From RUG705 sp934101175 (GTDB lineage: Bacteria > Bacillota_I > Bacilli_A > RF39 > UBA660): 64,000 nt of DNA. A program made the position numbers and the translations under genes. Within the stretch, counting starts at the first letter, position 1. Each line of letters starts with the position of its first letter. The DNA lies in contig CAKOQC010000001.1 in assembly GCA_934101175.1 (NCBI GenBank), positions 186,001 to 250,000 of the forward strand, in the 5' to 3' direction. The notes beneath the pieces were generated by a model that worked only from the letters and a program-made list of their open reading frames with translations, searched no databases and was not told the DNA's origin. Shown piece by piece: positions 26,496-35,377 of this stretch.

Positions 26496-26504
26496 TTTAC
26501 CTCC

Positions 26505-26725
26505 AAAAAAAAGCCCTTAATTTCTAGGGACGACATCTATATCGCGGTACCACCCTAGTTCACTAAGTGCTCTCTTTATCTATAACGGTATTATACCGAT
26601 TTAATCTACTTATCGATTAAATACATCAGAAGTGATTTAGATTATAACATCTATATAGTTTTCCACCAAACAACTACTCTCTATTATATATTTATAATCT
26701 CGTCTTCGTCTCTTGTTTTAACAAA
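26505..26725 (-). promoter_or_regulatory. T-box riboswitch, predicted isoleucine-specific, controlling CYTH-ileS
   Basis: The minus-strand leader has the conserved T-box AGGGTGGTACCGCG (26543-26556) and a terminator hairpin, CCCT...AGGG with eight Ts (26505-26532). Stem I can be folded with GAAG pairing with CTTC and GATTATAA with TTATAATC. This leaves an internal loop whose 3' side reads UAAAUCA. The AUC in it (plus-strand 26634-26636) is a good specifier for isoleucine, in agreement with ileS. Uncharged tRNA(Ile) should permit read-through. Confidence 0.93.
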
Positions 26726-26817
26726 TCTCTTTAATTATATAATAACTTAATATTTATGTCAACCATCTTTTTCTTCTTCTGTAATTATTAAGTATTTTTC
26801 TATATCATTTAATTATA

Positions 26818-27141
26818 TTATTTATATCCTAATCTTTCTAAAGCCATCCAAGTAAAAGGAGTTACTTTATCTTTATCTATATCTTTAATATCTACCCATA
26901 CACCTCCAAGAGAATCTATTCCATCTCCCGTTTCCCTTAATTTATTATCATCTATTTCTACTAAATAAAGTATTCCTATATGATGCAAATCTTCTATTAA
27001 ATTATCGTCTACTTGCCACTTAAACGTCTTAGAAACAACATCTAATAATTGTTCTTTAACTACTCCTACTGAAACTTCTTCCATAAGTTCTCTATATAAA
27101 GCCTCTTTAGGTTCTTCATCATGTTCTATACCTCCACCAGG
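26818..27141 (-). pseudogene. Nudix hydrolase gene without its 5' part
   Basis: The frame reads PGGGIEHDEEPKEALYRE, then LMEEVSV, a full Nudix box, followed by about 85 more residues ending RLGYK. Directly before the first Pro codon the frame has a TAG, and the upstream sequence belongs to a RhuM-like gene. The first strands of the Nudix fold (about 35 residues) are missing. An internal ATG at 27084 could start an 88-residue piece, but that would lack the box. The gene has been beheaded by a rearrangement and is probably dead. Confidence 0.85.
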
Positions 27142-27506
27142 CTAAATGATTTTAAAATATTAGTTGCCCATCTTCTAAATTGTGTAGCTCTTATTGAATT
27201 TACTCTATATCCAACAGAGATTATTGCATCTAGATTATAATATTCTGTTTGATACTTCTTACCATCAGCAGCAGTATGTTCCATTTTGGAACATACTGAA
27301 TTTTTGTCTAATTCATTATCTTCAAATATATTTAATAAATGCTTTGTAATAGCAGGTCTTTGAACATCAAACAATTCCGCTATTGCTCTTTGTGTCATCC
27401 ATAAGGTTTCATTTTCATATCTAACTTGAATACCTTTATCCTTCTCCTGAAGTTTAAATGTTATAAATTCTTCAGTACTACTTCTAATAATTAAATCCTT
27501 TGCTAA
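27142..27506 (-). pseudogene. RhuM-family gene, 5' part only, with a lost start codon
   Basis: The translated frame reads LIIRSSTEEFITFKLQEKDK, then VRYENETLWMTQRAIAELF and DGKKYQTEYYNLDAIISVGY, typical of the N-terminal DNA-binding half of RhuM proteins (often on mobile elements). It breaks off after RRWATNILKSF, where full members go on for about 200 residues. The SD AGGGGTGAT (27511-27519) is correctly placed before a TTA codon (27504-27506) where an ATG or TTG would be expected; before it is TAA. Both ends are thus damaged. An ATG at 27398 would give only a 90-residue fragment. Confidence 0.85.
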
Positions 27507-27528
27507 TTATATCACCCCTAGCAACATA

Positions 27529-27557
27529 AGTATATAATATGAACAAACGTTTGTCAA
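27529..27557 (-). promoter_or_regulatory. Promoter of the RhuM remnant with a palindromic operator
   Basis: On the minus strand TTGACA (27552-27557) and TATACT (27529-27534) are 17 nt apart. A perfect 12-bp palindrome, ACAAACGTTTGT (27543-27554), overlaps the -35 box and spacer. The wider GAACAAACGTTT is one base from the Bacillus LexA half-site pattern GAAC-N4-GTTC. A repressor site is likely; the repressor is unknown. Confidence 0.65.
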
Positions 27558-27615
27558 TGCATTTTACGTAATTTAATAAAAATTAATAAAGATTATTATT
27601 GCATAAAATAAATAA

Positions 27616-28005
27616 TCATTTATTCTTCTTAATTTTTCTTATTTTCTTCTTACTATTACCAAAATTATTCTCTTTTTTATTATCCATAGTAGGTCTATTT
27701 CTTATAATAATTCCATCACTTACTCTTATTAATTGATAATCACTTAAAGGATTAATTAAATATTCATCCATCTCTTTCCTTAATGGTATCTTATCAAAGA
27801 ACTTTATTAAATATTTTTCTTCATTTCTAGATATCATGTAATAGTCTTCATCCCCAATTTGTCTTCCGTCAGGAAGTATTATTCTAGTTGTACTATTATT
27901 ACATTTCAAGCAATCTATTACTGAACACATTAAAGATGGATCATAATAACTGCAATCATCATTTATCATTGTCTTAATTTTAAGTACTCCCTCATTTTCT
28001 TTCAT
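27616..28005 (-). CDS. Small Cys-containing protein of unknown function
   Basis: Not recognised. Protein of 129 residues. The first 40 contain CSYYDPSLMCSVIDCLKC, with four Cys in a C-x8-C-x4-C-x2-C arrangement that could bind a metal. A middle segment, RIILPDGRQIGDEDYYMISR, looks like a small beta domain. The tail is extremely basic (KKKIRKIKKNK), suggesting nucleic acid contact. The SD (aaggagga) is strong. It lies downstream of parE by about 65 nt on the same strand and could be co-transcribed. No function is claimed. Confidence 0.65.
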   Translation of the reverse strand: MKENEGVLKIKTMINDDCSYYDPSLMCSVIDCLKCNNSTTRIILPDGRQIGDEDYYMISRNEEKYLIKFFDKIPLRKEMDEYLINPLSDYQLIRVSDGIIIRNRPTMDNKKENNFGNSKKKIRKIKKNK

Positions 28006-28071
28006 ATTTTCTCCTCCTTATTAATTTATATGTGAAAAGAAATATCAATTTCTATCTATGATATTTCTTGT

Positions 28072-29973
28072 CTATATTTTATATGCATCTTCTAATGAAA
28101 ACTCTACATTTTCATTAATCCAATTCTTTCTAGGTTCAACAGCATCTCCCATTAGTATTGATACTCTCTTCTCAGCTAATGCTCCGTCAATAATATTTAC
28201 TTTTACTAAATTTCTATATTTTGGATCCATTGTTGTATCACATAATTGATCTGCATTCATTTCTCCTAGTCCTTTATATCTTTGTATTTTATAATTACTT
28301 TTTCCTGCTGTCATCTTTTTAAGTTCTTCATTAGTCCAAAGGTAATTATCATGTCCTCCTATACTAAGCTTATATAATGGTGGCATTGCTATAAATAATC
28401 TACCATTCTCTATAAGTGGCCTCATATATCTATAGAAGAATGTTAATAATAAACATTGAATATGTGCTCCATCATCATCAGCATCGGTCATAATAATTAC
28501 TTTTCCATAATTACATTCTTTTATATCAAAATCATTTCCAATACCAGCTCCAATAGTATGTATCAAGGTATTAATTTCTTCATTCTTAAATATATCTTCT
28601 AATTTAGCTTTCTCTGTATTAATAACTTTTCCTCTTAAAGGTAATATTGCCTGGGTTTTTCTATCTCTTCCTTGTTTAGCAGATCCACCAGCAGAATCTC
28701 CCTCTACGATAAATAATTCGCATTTCTCTCTATCTCTACTTTGAGCAGGAGTTAACTTACCACTAAGAATTTTTTCTATCTTCTTATTATCTTTTCCTTT
28801 ACGAGTTTCTTCTCTTGCTTTTCTAGCAGCTTCTCTTGCTTCTTTACCTTTTAATGCTTTGCTAACTATCTGAGTTGCTACTGCATTATTTTCTTCTAAG
28901 AAAAATCTAAGTTTTTCTGTAACAATTGCTTCTACTATTGTTCTTGCTACTGGTGTTCCTAATTTAGATTTTGTCTGTCCTTCAAATTGTAAAATTGCTT
29001 CTGGTATTTGTACTGAAATAATTGCTGTAAGTCCTTCTCTAACATCAGATCCTTCAAAAGCTTTATCTTTTCCCTTAACAAAGCCTTTTTCTTTAGCATA
29101 ATCATTAAGTACTTTTGTAATAGCGGTCTTAAATCCTACTTCATGTGTACCACCATCAGGTGTCTTAACATTATTAACAAATGAAATAATATTTTCGCTA
29201 TAACTATCTGTATATTGCATTCCAATACTAACATTGACCTTATCTTTTACAGCACTAAAGCAAAGTATTTTATGAAGTGGTGTCTTTCCTTCATTTAAAT
29301 ATTCACAAAAAGCATGAAGTCCATTCTCATAACAATATTTTTCTGATCTATCTTCTATTTCATCAACTATCTCTATTGTAAGTCCATTAATCAAAAAAGC
29401 ACATTCTTGCATTCTCTCACATATCGTTGAATAATTAAAAGTAGTTGTCTCAAAAATGGTCTTATCTGGTTTAAATCTAACTGTTGTACCTGTTCTTGAA
29501 CTAGTACCAATCTTCTTAAGAGGAACTTCTACATGTCCTCCATTAGAAAACTTAATATAGTATTCTCCCTTATCTCTTCTAGTAGTAACTTCCATCCATT
29601 CTGATAATGCATTAACTACAGAAGCACCAACGCCATGTAGTCCTCCAGACACTTTATATCCACCATCAGAAAACTTACCACCAGCATGTAGTACTGTATA
29701 TATAACCTCAGGTGTACTCTTCCCTGAAGAATGCATTCCTGTAGGAATTCCTCTACCTCTATCACTAACACTAATAGAACCATCAGTATGCATTATAATC
29801 TTTATATAATCTCCAAATCCATTTAACGCTTCATCTACACAGTTATCTACTATTTCCCAAATAAGATGATGAAGACCTCTCTTATCCGTTGATCCTATAT
29901 ACATACCAGGTCTTTTTCTAACTGCTTCAAGACCTTCTAATATTTTTATACTATTTTCATTGTAATTATCCAT
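28072..29973 (-). CDS. parE: DNA topoisomerase IV subunit B
   Basis: ATPase subunit of topoisomerase IV, which unlinks daughter chromosomes, 633 residues. The GHKL ATPase domain has EIVDNCVDEAL, SVSDRGRGIPTGMH and GGLHGVGASVVNAL. The transducer has QTKSKLGTP, and the TOPRIM domain has FIVEGDSAGGSAKQGRDR and MTDADDDGAH. QTKSKLGTP and the length favour ParE over GyrB; the sequence follows the Bacillus ParE pattern throughout. I start at the ATG preceded by gggaagagtgat; an ATG 33 nt upstream has no SD. The partner parC is not within the window on either side. Confidence 0.93.
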   Translation of the reverse strand: MDNYNENSIKILEGLEAVRKRPGMYIGSTDKRGLHHLIWEIVDNCVDEALNGFGDYIKIIMHTDGSISVSDRGRGIPTGMHSSGKSTPEVIYTVLHAGGKFSDGGYKVSGGLHGVGASVVNALSEWMEVTTRRDKGEYYIKFSNGGHVEVPLKKIGTSSRTGTTVRFKPDKTIFETTTFNYSTICERMQECAFLINGLTIEIVDEIEDRSEKYCYENGLHAFCEYLNEGKTPLHKILCFSAVKDKVNVSIGMQYTDSYSENIISFVNNVKTPDGGTHEVGFKTAITKVLNDYAKEKGFVKGKDKAFEGSDVREGLTAIISVQIPEAILQFEGQTKSKLGTPVARTIVEAIVTEKLRFFLEENNAVATQIVSKALKGKEAREAARKAREETRKGKDNKKIEKILSGKLTPAQSRDREKCELFIVEGDSAGGSAKQGRDRKTQAILPLRGKVINTEKAKLEDIFKNEEINTLIHTIGAGIGNDFDIKECNYGKVIIMTDADDDGAHIQCLLLTFFYRYMRPLIENGRLFIAMPPLYKLSIGGHDNYLWTNEELKKMTAGKSNYKIQRYKGLGEMNADQLCDTTMDPKYRNLVKVNIIDGALAEKRVSILMGDAVEPRKNWINENVEFSLEDAYKI

Positions 29974-30087
29974 CTGTATCACTCTTCCCAAGTATAATTT
30001 TATCATATATTTTATCTTTTTTCAAATTACTTTACAAATATTTTTATATATTATGTAAATATCTATATTTAAAAAGAAAAAGAGAAT

Positions 30088-31191
30088 CTACATTTCTCTT
30101 ATTTCATCCTTAATACTTCTTATTTTCTTTTTAAATCCAGGACTAACTAGTTCTGTATCTTTAGGTACTAATGTATAATTAATAATCCCTCTAAAGGTAT
30201 TTAGTGATGTATGAGAGCTTCTAGAAGTACCTTCACACATCATAAATTCACTAGCAGATAATTCTAGATAACTTTTAACTGCTTCTCTAAATACTTCTTC
30301 ATTCATCTCTTCATATTTAAATACTGCTATCTTAGTATATTTAATTCCATTATATGGTTCCATTATAAGTACATACATCTTATCATATATTTCATATAAA
30401 TAATTCATATAGCTAATCTCTCTATTATCATTAGTATAAGCATAATCTTTATATAAATAATCATAGCTATCTAATATTTCTAATCTTGCTGAAGCTTCAA
30501 TTACTGGATTAATTCTCTCTTTACTCTTATCACTAGTTACCCCTTTATCTCTCCTAATAACAGTATCTTTTTTGGGTTCTAAATAACAAATACCCTTCAT
30601 TACATCATTATTTTTAGTTACATCTTCTTGATACATCCCATTTAAATAATCAATATACTTCTTAATTTTATCTACACACTCTTCTAATTCTTCTTGATAA
30701 TCAACTAAATCTAAGATACTAATCCCACTATTACGTAATCTATAATAATTATTAGTAGCCATCTTTCTAACTCTTTTATTCTCTAATAAAACTTTATCCT
30801 TCAAGCTTAAATTCATCTTCTTAATATCTTCCCTTATAGTCATTCTTTCTTCTTCTAAAGTTCTAAGCATATAAGCTTCTTCAAGAAGTCTCTTCTCAGA
30901 TATTCCCCCAAAAGAAAAGTCTACTGATAAATTATTACAATTAGATATTATAACATTAGCAACACATTTTTTATCTTTAGCATGTAAATATAAATTTCCT
31001 ATCTTATCATATTCAAGTATATATTCTTCAACTCCAAGTTCAAAAAAACTAGTACTTTTTCTTAATTGATCTAATATTACTTGATTAATTACATCAGGAA
31101 AATATGAATAATTAACTATAATATTCTTAAAAGGTATTCCCTTTTCTTTAATATATTTATCTATTTCATCTAAAAATGAATAATACATCAA
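30088..31191 (-). CDS. Protein of unknown function, 367 residues
   Basis: Not recognised. Soluble protein. Residues 100-190 are highly charged and helical (LLEEAYMLRTLEEERMTIRE, LLENKRVRKMATNNYYRLRN), a likely coiled coil. The C-terminal third has a distinct alpha/beta segment with SRSSHTSLNTFRGIINYTLV, and ends in Lys/Arg-rich KKKIRSIKDEIREM. It opens with a possible regulatory N-terminal domain rich in aromatic strands. It is divergent from rarA across a 283-nt interval and lies upstream of parE on the same strand, 115 nt away. SD aaggaatt is weak. Possibly a lineage-specific cytoskeletal or scaffolding factor, but that is only a guess from the coiled coil. Confidence 0.65.
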   Translation of the reverse strand: MMYYSFLDEIDKYIKEKGIPFKNIIVNYSYFPDVINQVILDQLRKSTSFFELGVEEYILEYDKIGNLYLHAKDKKCVANVIISNCNNLSVDFSFGGISEKRLLEEAYMLRTLEEERMTIREDIKKMNLSLKDKVLLENKRVRKMATNNYYRLRNSGISILDLVDYQEELEECVDKIKKYIDYLNGMYQEDVTKNNDVMKGICYLEPKKDTVIRRDKGVTSDKSKERINPVIEASARLEILDSYDYLYKDYAYTNDNREISYMNYLYEIYDKMYVLIMEPYNGIKYTKIAVFKYEEMNEEVFREAVKSYLELSASEFMMCEGTSRSSHTSLNTFRGIINYTLVPKDTELVSPGFKKKIRSIKDEIREM

Positions 31192-31474
31192 AATTCCTTC
31201 TTTCTAATCCTTTTTTCTCATTCGTCCAAATATAATAGCATACTTTAGTTCGCCTGTCAAGAAAAACATCTCATGATTATTATTCTCATAATAAATTTAT
31301 TCTCATATCACTTTCATAACATTGTTTAACTAAATATATTGTGATATAATAATACTACTTAAGAAATATTAATATGATATAAAGTATCTTATATATAATA
31401 CCTAATATTAATCAAAAAAATACTCATATTATGTCATATATTAATTTTTATAAATAGAAAGGACAAAACTTATT

Positions 31475-32677
31475 ATGGAAGAATTATTAGCTACTAAAAT
31501 GCGTCCCAAAAATTTATCTGAGGTAATTGGTCAAACTCATCTTATTGGTAAAGATAAAATTATCTCTAATCTTGTTAAAAATAAGAAAATATTTTCTATG
31601 ATTTTATATGGTAAACCAGGTACTGGTAAAACTTCTATTGCTCTAGCTATCGTATCTGAATTAGATGTTAAATATCGTCTATTAAATGCTGTTAGTAATA
31701 ATAAAAAAGATTTTGATACCGTCATAAATGAAGCTAAAATGTATAATGGTCTTATCCTAATAATTGATGAAATTCATCGTATGAATAAAGATAAACAAGA
31801 CTTACTACTTCCTGTATTAGAAAGTGGTCTCATAACTCTAATAGGTCTAACTACCTCTAATCCCTATCACAGTATCAATCCTGCTATAAGAAGTAGATGT
31901 CAACTATTTGAACTAAAAGATTTATCTAAAGAAGATATTATTCTAGCTATAAATAATGTCAAATCTTCTAACTATCTTCCTGATTTGCAAATAGATAATG
32001 ATGCTATCGAATATATCGCTAATTTATCTAAAAATGATTTAAGATATGCTTATAATCTTCTTGAAGTAGCTTATTATTCTACAGAAGATTATCACATAAC
32101 TACTGATAAATTAATTAAGATAAGTAATAAGCCTAATATCTTTCATGATAAAAATCAAGATGGTTATTATGATTTACTTAGTGCTTTTCAAAAATCTATT
32201 CGCGGTAGTGATGTTCATGCCTCAGTATATTATCTTGCTAGATTAATTGAAGGCGGTGAATTAGAAGCCATCACCAGAAGAATGGCTGTTATTGTCTATG
32301 AAGATATTGGTCTTGCTAATCCCGGTATGGGTCCTAAAGTCATGGCTGCTATTGATAGTGCTTTAATGTTAGGTCTACCAGAAGCAAGAATTCCCTTATC
32401 TGCTGCTGTAATCGAAATGGCCCTATCTCCAAAAAGTAATAGTGCTGAAGCTGCTATAGATACCGCCATTAGTCTTATTGATAATACCGGTAGCGGTAAT
32501 GTTCCAAGTCACTTAAAGAACCCAAGCAAAGATTATAAATACCCCCATGATTATAAAAATAGTTACGTTAAGCAACAATATCTTCCAGATAATATTAAAA
32601 ATACTAAAATATATAAACCAAGAGAAAATAAAAATGAACTTATCTTAAAAGATATCATGGAGCGTCTTGAAAAATAA
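31475..32677 (+). CDS. rarA: Replication-associated recombination protein A (MgsA/RarA AAA ATPase)
   Basis: AAA+ ATPase of 400 residues that acts at stalled replication forks and interacts with single-strand binding protein. The N-terminus starts with the family text MRPKNLSEVIGQTHLIG. Walker A is GKPGTGKT (46-53), Walker B is LIIDEIHRM and sensor 1 is LIGLTTSNPY. The C-terminal oligomerisation part includes SDVHASVYYLARLIEGGEL, ALSPKSNSAEAAID and VPSHLKNP, all characteristic of RarA. SD aaagga lies before the ATG. It is followed by a strong bidirectional terminator shared with a convergent gene that carries clamp-binding-like motifs. Confidence 0.94.
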   Translation: MEELLATKMRPKNLSEVIGQTHLIGKDKIISNLVKNKKIFSMILYGKPGTGKTSIALAIVSELDVKYRLLNAVSNNKKDFDTVINEAKMYNGLILIIDEIHRMNKDKQDLLLPVLESGLITLIGLTTSNPYHSINPAIRSRCQLFELKDLSKEDIILAINNVKSSNYLPDLQIDNDAIEYIANLSKNDLRYAYNLLEVAYYSTEDYHITTDKLIKISNKPNIFHDKNQDGYYDLLSAFQKSIRGSDVHASVYYLARLIEGGELEAITRRMAVIVYEDIGLANPGMGPKVMAAIDSALMLGLPEARIPLSAAVIEMALSPKSNSAEAAIDTAISLIDNTGSGNVPSHLKNPSKDYKYPHDYKNSYVKQQYLPDNIKNTKIYKPRENKNELILKDIMERLEK

Positions 32678-32678
32678 T

Positions 32679-32722
32679 AAAAATAACAGAGTAAAGTCTA
32701 ACTCTAACTCTGTTATTTTTTT
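32679..32722. terminator. Bidirectional terminator between rarA and the convergent gene
   Basis: A 13-bp stem, AAAATAACAGAGT pairing with ACTCTGTTATTTT around a 14-nt loop, is flanked by A and T runs that serve both strands. Confidence 0.9.
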
Positions 32723-33661
32723 CTACTTAAATAAACTCATCTGATCAGGATCTATCTTTCTAGTTCTCTTCTTACATCTTGAAAAACTATTCTTCCTAAC
32801 AATATATTCTATTTTATCAATCCCATCATAGTATTCTTCAGAAGGATATACTGCTGGTGCTCCAAAAATAATCTTATCCATATCATCTTCTTCCACTAAA
32901 GTCTCATCATAAGTAAGATAATCTTCCTGAAACATACTCATCTGGTATTCTTCATCTAATACCTCTTCTTGATATTTCCTAGAAACCTTTTGTTCCTTAC
33001 AACTATTCCTATTATCATCATAATTATTCATAAAAGCTAAAATATCATGAAAATTCCTATAATTTAAACTATCACCATTATTATCATACATAAGTTTTTT
33101 AATTATTCTAGTTACTCCATTATTTCCAAATCTATCACGTCTTGTTAAGTATTCTCTTTCTTTTCCTTGATATGATAAAACATCTTTAAAACGAATTAAG
33201 TTATTTATATAATTAATAGTTTCTGCTATTTCTGCTTCTGCTCTATGATGATGAGAAAAATGATTAAGTAAATCTCTTAAAAACTCATAATCTTCCTTTA
33301 TTAATCTATATTCTATTTCTCTAATAAGTAATCTTGGATTTGCTAAATATTCTATATCTCTTTGATACATTAAATCATACATAACTTTCTTAAACAAACC
33401 ATTACTATTATATCTAACAGCTAACTTTTTATCAATTAAATTAACTGATAGCATTCCTCTACTAACTAAGAACTCTCTTAATTCAGAACCATCATTAAAG
33501 TTCTTTGTAAATTCATCTATCTCTTTTAAAGAACAATATCCATCTTGCTTATATCTAGTATTCTTATCACGAATAAACAATCCTATTTCCATAAATTTAT
33601 TTATTGGTAAAATAATATAATTACCTCTACTTTTTTCTACTGTTAAAAAATATGCCATCAT
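32723..33661 (-). CDS. Unknown protein with two clamp-binding-like motifs
   Basis: Protein of 312 residues, no membrane segment. The first 150 residues look like a compact alpha/beta or winged-helix domain (YCSLKEIDEFTKNF, LREFLVSRGMLSVNLID). A His-rich helix, LNHFSHHHRAEAEIAETIN, follows. The C-terminal third is acidic and probably flexible. It contains QMSMF at 240-244 and ends DPDQMSLFK, with QMSLF at 307-311. Both fit the bacterial sliding-clamp-binding consensus QL[S/D]LF, and a motif at the extreme C-terminus is the commonest position. Not recognised as a known replication or repair protein. It is convergent with rarA. Two ATGs stand side by side; the second has better SD spacing. Confidence 0.65.
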   Translation of the reverse strand: MMAYFLTVEKSRGNYIILPINKFMEIGLFIRDKNTRYKQDGYCSLKEIDEFTKNFNDGSELREFLVSRGMLSVNLIDKKLAVRYNSNGLFKKVMYDLMYQRDIEYLANPRLLIREIEYRLIKEDYEFLRDLLNHFSHHHRAEAEIAETINYINNLIRFKDVLSYQGKEREYLTRRDRFGNNGVTRIIKKLMYDNNGDSLNYRNFHDILAFMNNYDDNRNSCKEQKVSRKYQEEVLDEEYQMSMFQEDYLTYDETLVEEDDMDKIIFGAPAVYPSEEYYDGIDKIEYIVRKNSFSRCKKRTRKIDPDQMSLFK

Positions 33662-33772
33662 ATCCCCCTTAGTTGGTTCTTATAATAGCATATTATTCAT
33701 TCTATGTCAAACATTTATATCATCATTATATTAATATATTTCACTTAATTATTACTTCATTATCGAATATTA

Positions 33773-34681
33773 TTATACTGCTTCATTACTTTTAATTCTA
33801 TTAAGTCTATTTATTGATACTTTAACACTTTGAAATTCTGCATTAATTGTTCCTAATACTTCAAAGTTATTAATTATCTTAGCATAATAAGAATATATAA
33901 GAAGTACTGTACCAATTTCCATCTTACCAAGACTTACTAAATATATTGCATAAATAATTATTCCATATCTTGCAAGCTCTAAAAATCCTAATACTAAGTA
34001 TATCATTCCATTAACAAACAAATTAAATTTAGCATTAGATTGTAAATACATAATAGTACTTTTAATAAATCCATTATCACTACTATTAACCTTCTTATTA
34101 TTCTTAAGTACATCATAAATATTATGTATATTAATTGTCTTATAATCAAGACTATCTTTTCTATTCTTATTCTCAATCTCTATCTTAGAACCAAAATATA
34201 TTATTATTATTACCATAAATATTGAAATAATCAAGGTTACTAAAAATATATAAAAGTCTATTGATAAAAAATACATATATATAATTAAGAATTCAAATAT
34301 TTGAATAATTCTTGTAACAGCATTTCCAATAAATGTTCCTATTATATCGATATCATTATTAATAATATTAGTATATTCTCCTAAGGTTATATTCTTAACA
34401 TTAGCAGATGTTACTAAATTAGTATATTCTAAATATAATTTATTATAATAGTTATACCATGCTTTTTGATTAAAGTAATTCCATAGGTAATATAAAAGAG
34501 ATAATACTAGTGTAATAACAATTAACTTAAAAGCTTTTTCATATTCTAAATCTGTTGCATGATTAATACTTTTAGTATAATATACTGGTATAACTAATAA
34601 TAGTCCCTGTATAATAACTGAAGTAATTATCTTATTAATAAGTTCTTTTTTCGTTCTTTTAAGAATTGTTACTATATCCAT
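33773..34681 (-). CDS. Lone ABC exporter transmembrane domain
   Basis: Integral membrane protein of 302 residues with about six membrane segments and the loop pattern of ABC type-1 exporter half-transporters (ITSVIIQGLLLVIPVYYTKS at the start). An intracellular loop region includes TNIINNDIDIIGTFIGNAVT, and ELARYGIIIYAIYLVSLGKM lies near the end. Standard half-transporters continue with a nucleotide-binding domain of about 230 residues; here the gene stops after the membrane domain and the next 100 nt hold no Walker A. It may be a truncated exporter or a naturally NBD-less membrane subunit. Upstream gene on the same strand is pduL (about 20 nt gap). Confidence 0.75.
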   Translation of the reverse strand: MDIVTILKRTKKELINKIITSVIIQGLLLVIPVYYTKSINHATDLEYEKAFKLIVITLVLSLLYYLWNYFNQKAWYNYYNKLYLEYTNLVTSANVKNITLGEYTNIINNDIDIIGTFIGNAVTRIIQIFEFLIIYMYFLSIDFYIFLVTLIISIFMVIIIIYFGSKIEIENKNRKDSLDYKTINIHNIYDVLKNNKKVNSSDNGFIKSTIMYLQSNAKFNLFVNGMIYLVLGFLELARYGIIIYAIYLVSLGKMEIGTVLLIYSYYAKIINNFEVLGTINAEFQSVKVSINRLNRIKSNEAV

Positions 34682-34700
34682 ATTATCTCCTTATATATAT

Positions 34701-35249
34701 TTATTCTAAGTCGATATAGTCTCCATTCTCAAGTCCATATAATGAAGCATCACTTCTATCAATATGTAATTCTAATTTAAAATTATCTCCCATCTTTATA
34801 TGAACATTATCCATCTCTTTACCATTAGCCATAACTTTAACTATATCTCTATTATTATGACCAATATTATCTAATTTATTACAATGAATATGTCTAGTTG
34901 CCTTAATACAGCAATTTTTTTTAAATATTTTTCCTTTAGGTCCTTCTATATATACACTCTCACTACCGTCTAAATTCCCAGAATCTCTAATTGGAGGATT
35001 TATTCCTAATAATTCTGCATCATCTTGTGATACTTCTACTTGTGTATAATCTCTAATTGGCCCCATTACTCTTACATGTGGAAACTCATATTTATCAGTA
35101 CTAATTTTTACTACTTCTTCGCAAGCATATTCTCCTATTTGTGATAAATCATTACGTTTTTTAAATACATAATCACATCCAAATAAAATATCAGCATCAC
35201 TCTTACATAAATGTATATGTCTATTAGATACTCCTACTCTTACTTTCAT
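34701..35249 (-). CDS. pduL: Phosphate propanoyltransferase PduL-type phosphotransacylase
   Basis: Zinc enzyme of 182 residues that exchanges acyl-CoA with acyl-phosphate (acetyl or propionyl). Family features: N-terminal VRVGVSNRHIHLCKSDAD, then RVMGPIRDYTQVEVSQDDA, and a second His cluster ATRHIHCNKLD. The His residues in RHIHL and RHIHC would hold the metals. No encapsulation peptide or microcompartment genes are nearby, so it probably works as the general phosphotransacetylase of fermentation. I start at the ATG after agaaggtgat; an upstream in-frame extension has no SD and crosses the gerQ promoter region. It is divergent from gerQ. Confidence 0.92.
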   Translation of the reverse strand: MKVRVGVSNRHIHLCKSDADILFGCDYVFKKRNDLSQIGEYACEEVVKISTDKYEFPHVRVMGPIRDYTQVEVSQDDAELLGINPPIRDSGNLDGSESVYIEGPKGKIFKKNCCIKATRHIHCNKLDNIGHNNRDIVKVMANGKEMDNVHIKMGDNFKLELHIDRSDASLYGLENGDYIDLE

Positions 35250-35377
35250 TCTATCACCTTCTCTATTAATAATTTTATCATTATCTTTATATATTGTAAA
35301 TATCTCTAATTCTTTTAATAAATTATTATGAATAATTAGTAAACTAATAAATATATTTATAAAGAAAGGATGATTAT

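Noticed and set aside
28072..30006. gyrB rather than parE
   Set aside because: The QTKSKLGTP motif, TOPRIM neighbourhood and C-terminal length follow ParE of Bacilli more closely.
34701..35249. Bacterial microcompartment locus around pduL
   Set aside because: No shell proteins, no encapsulation peptide and no propanediol or ethanolamine genes nearby.
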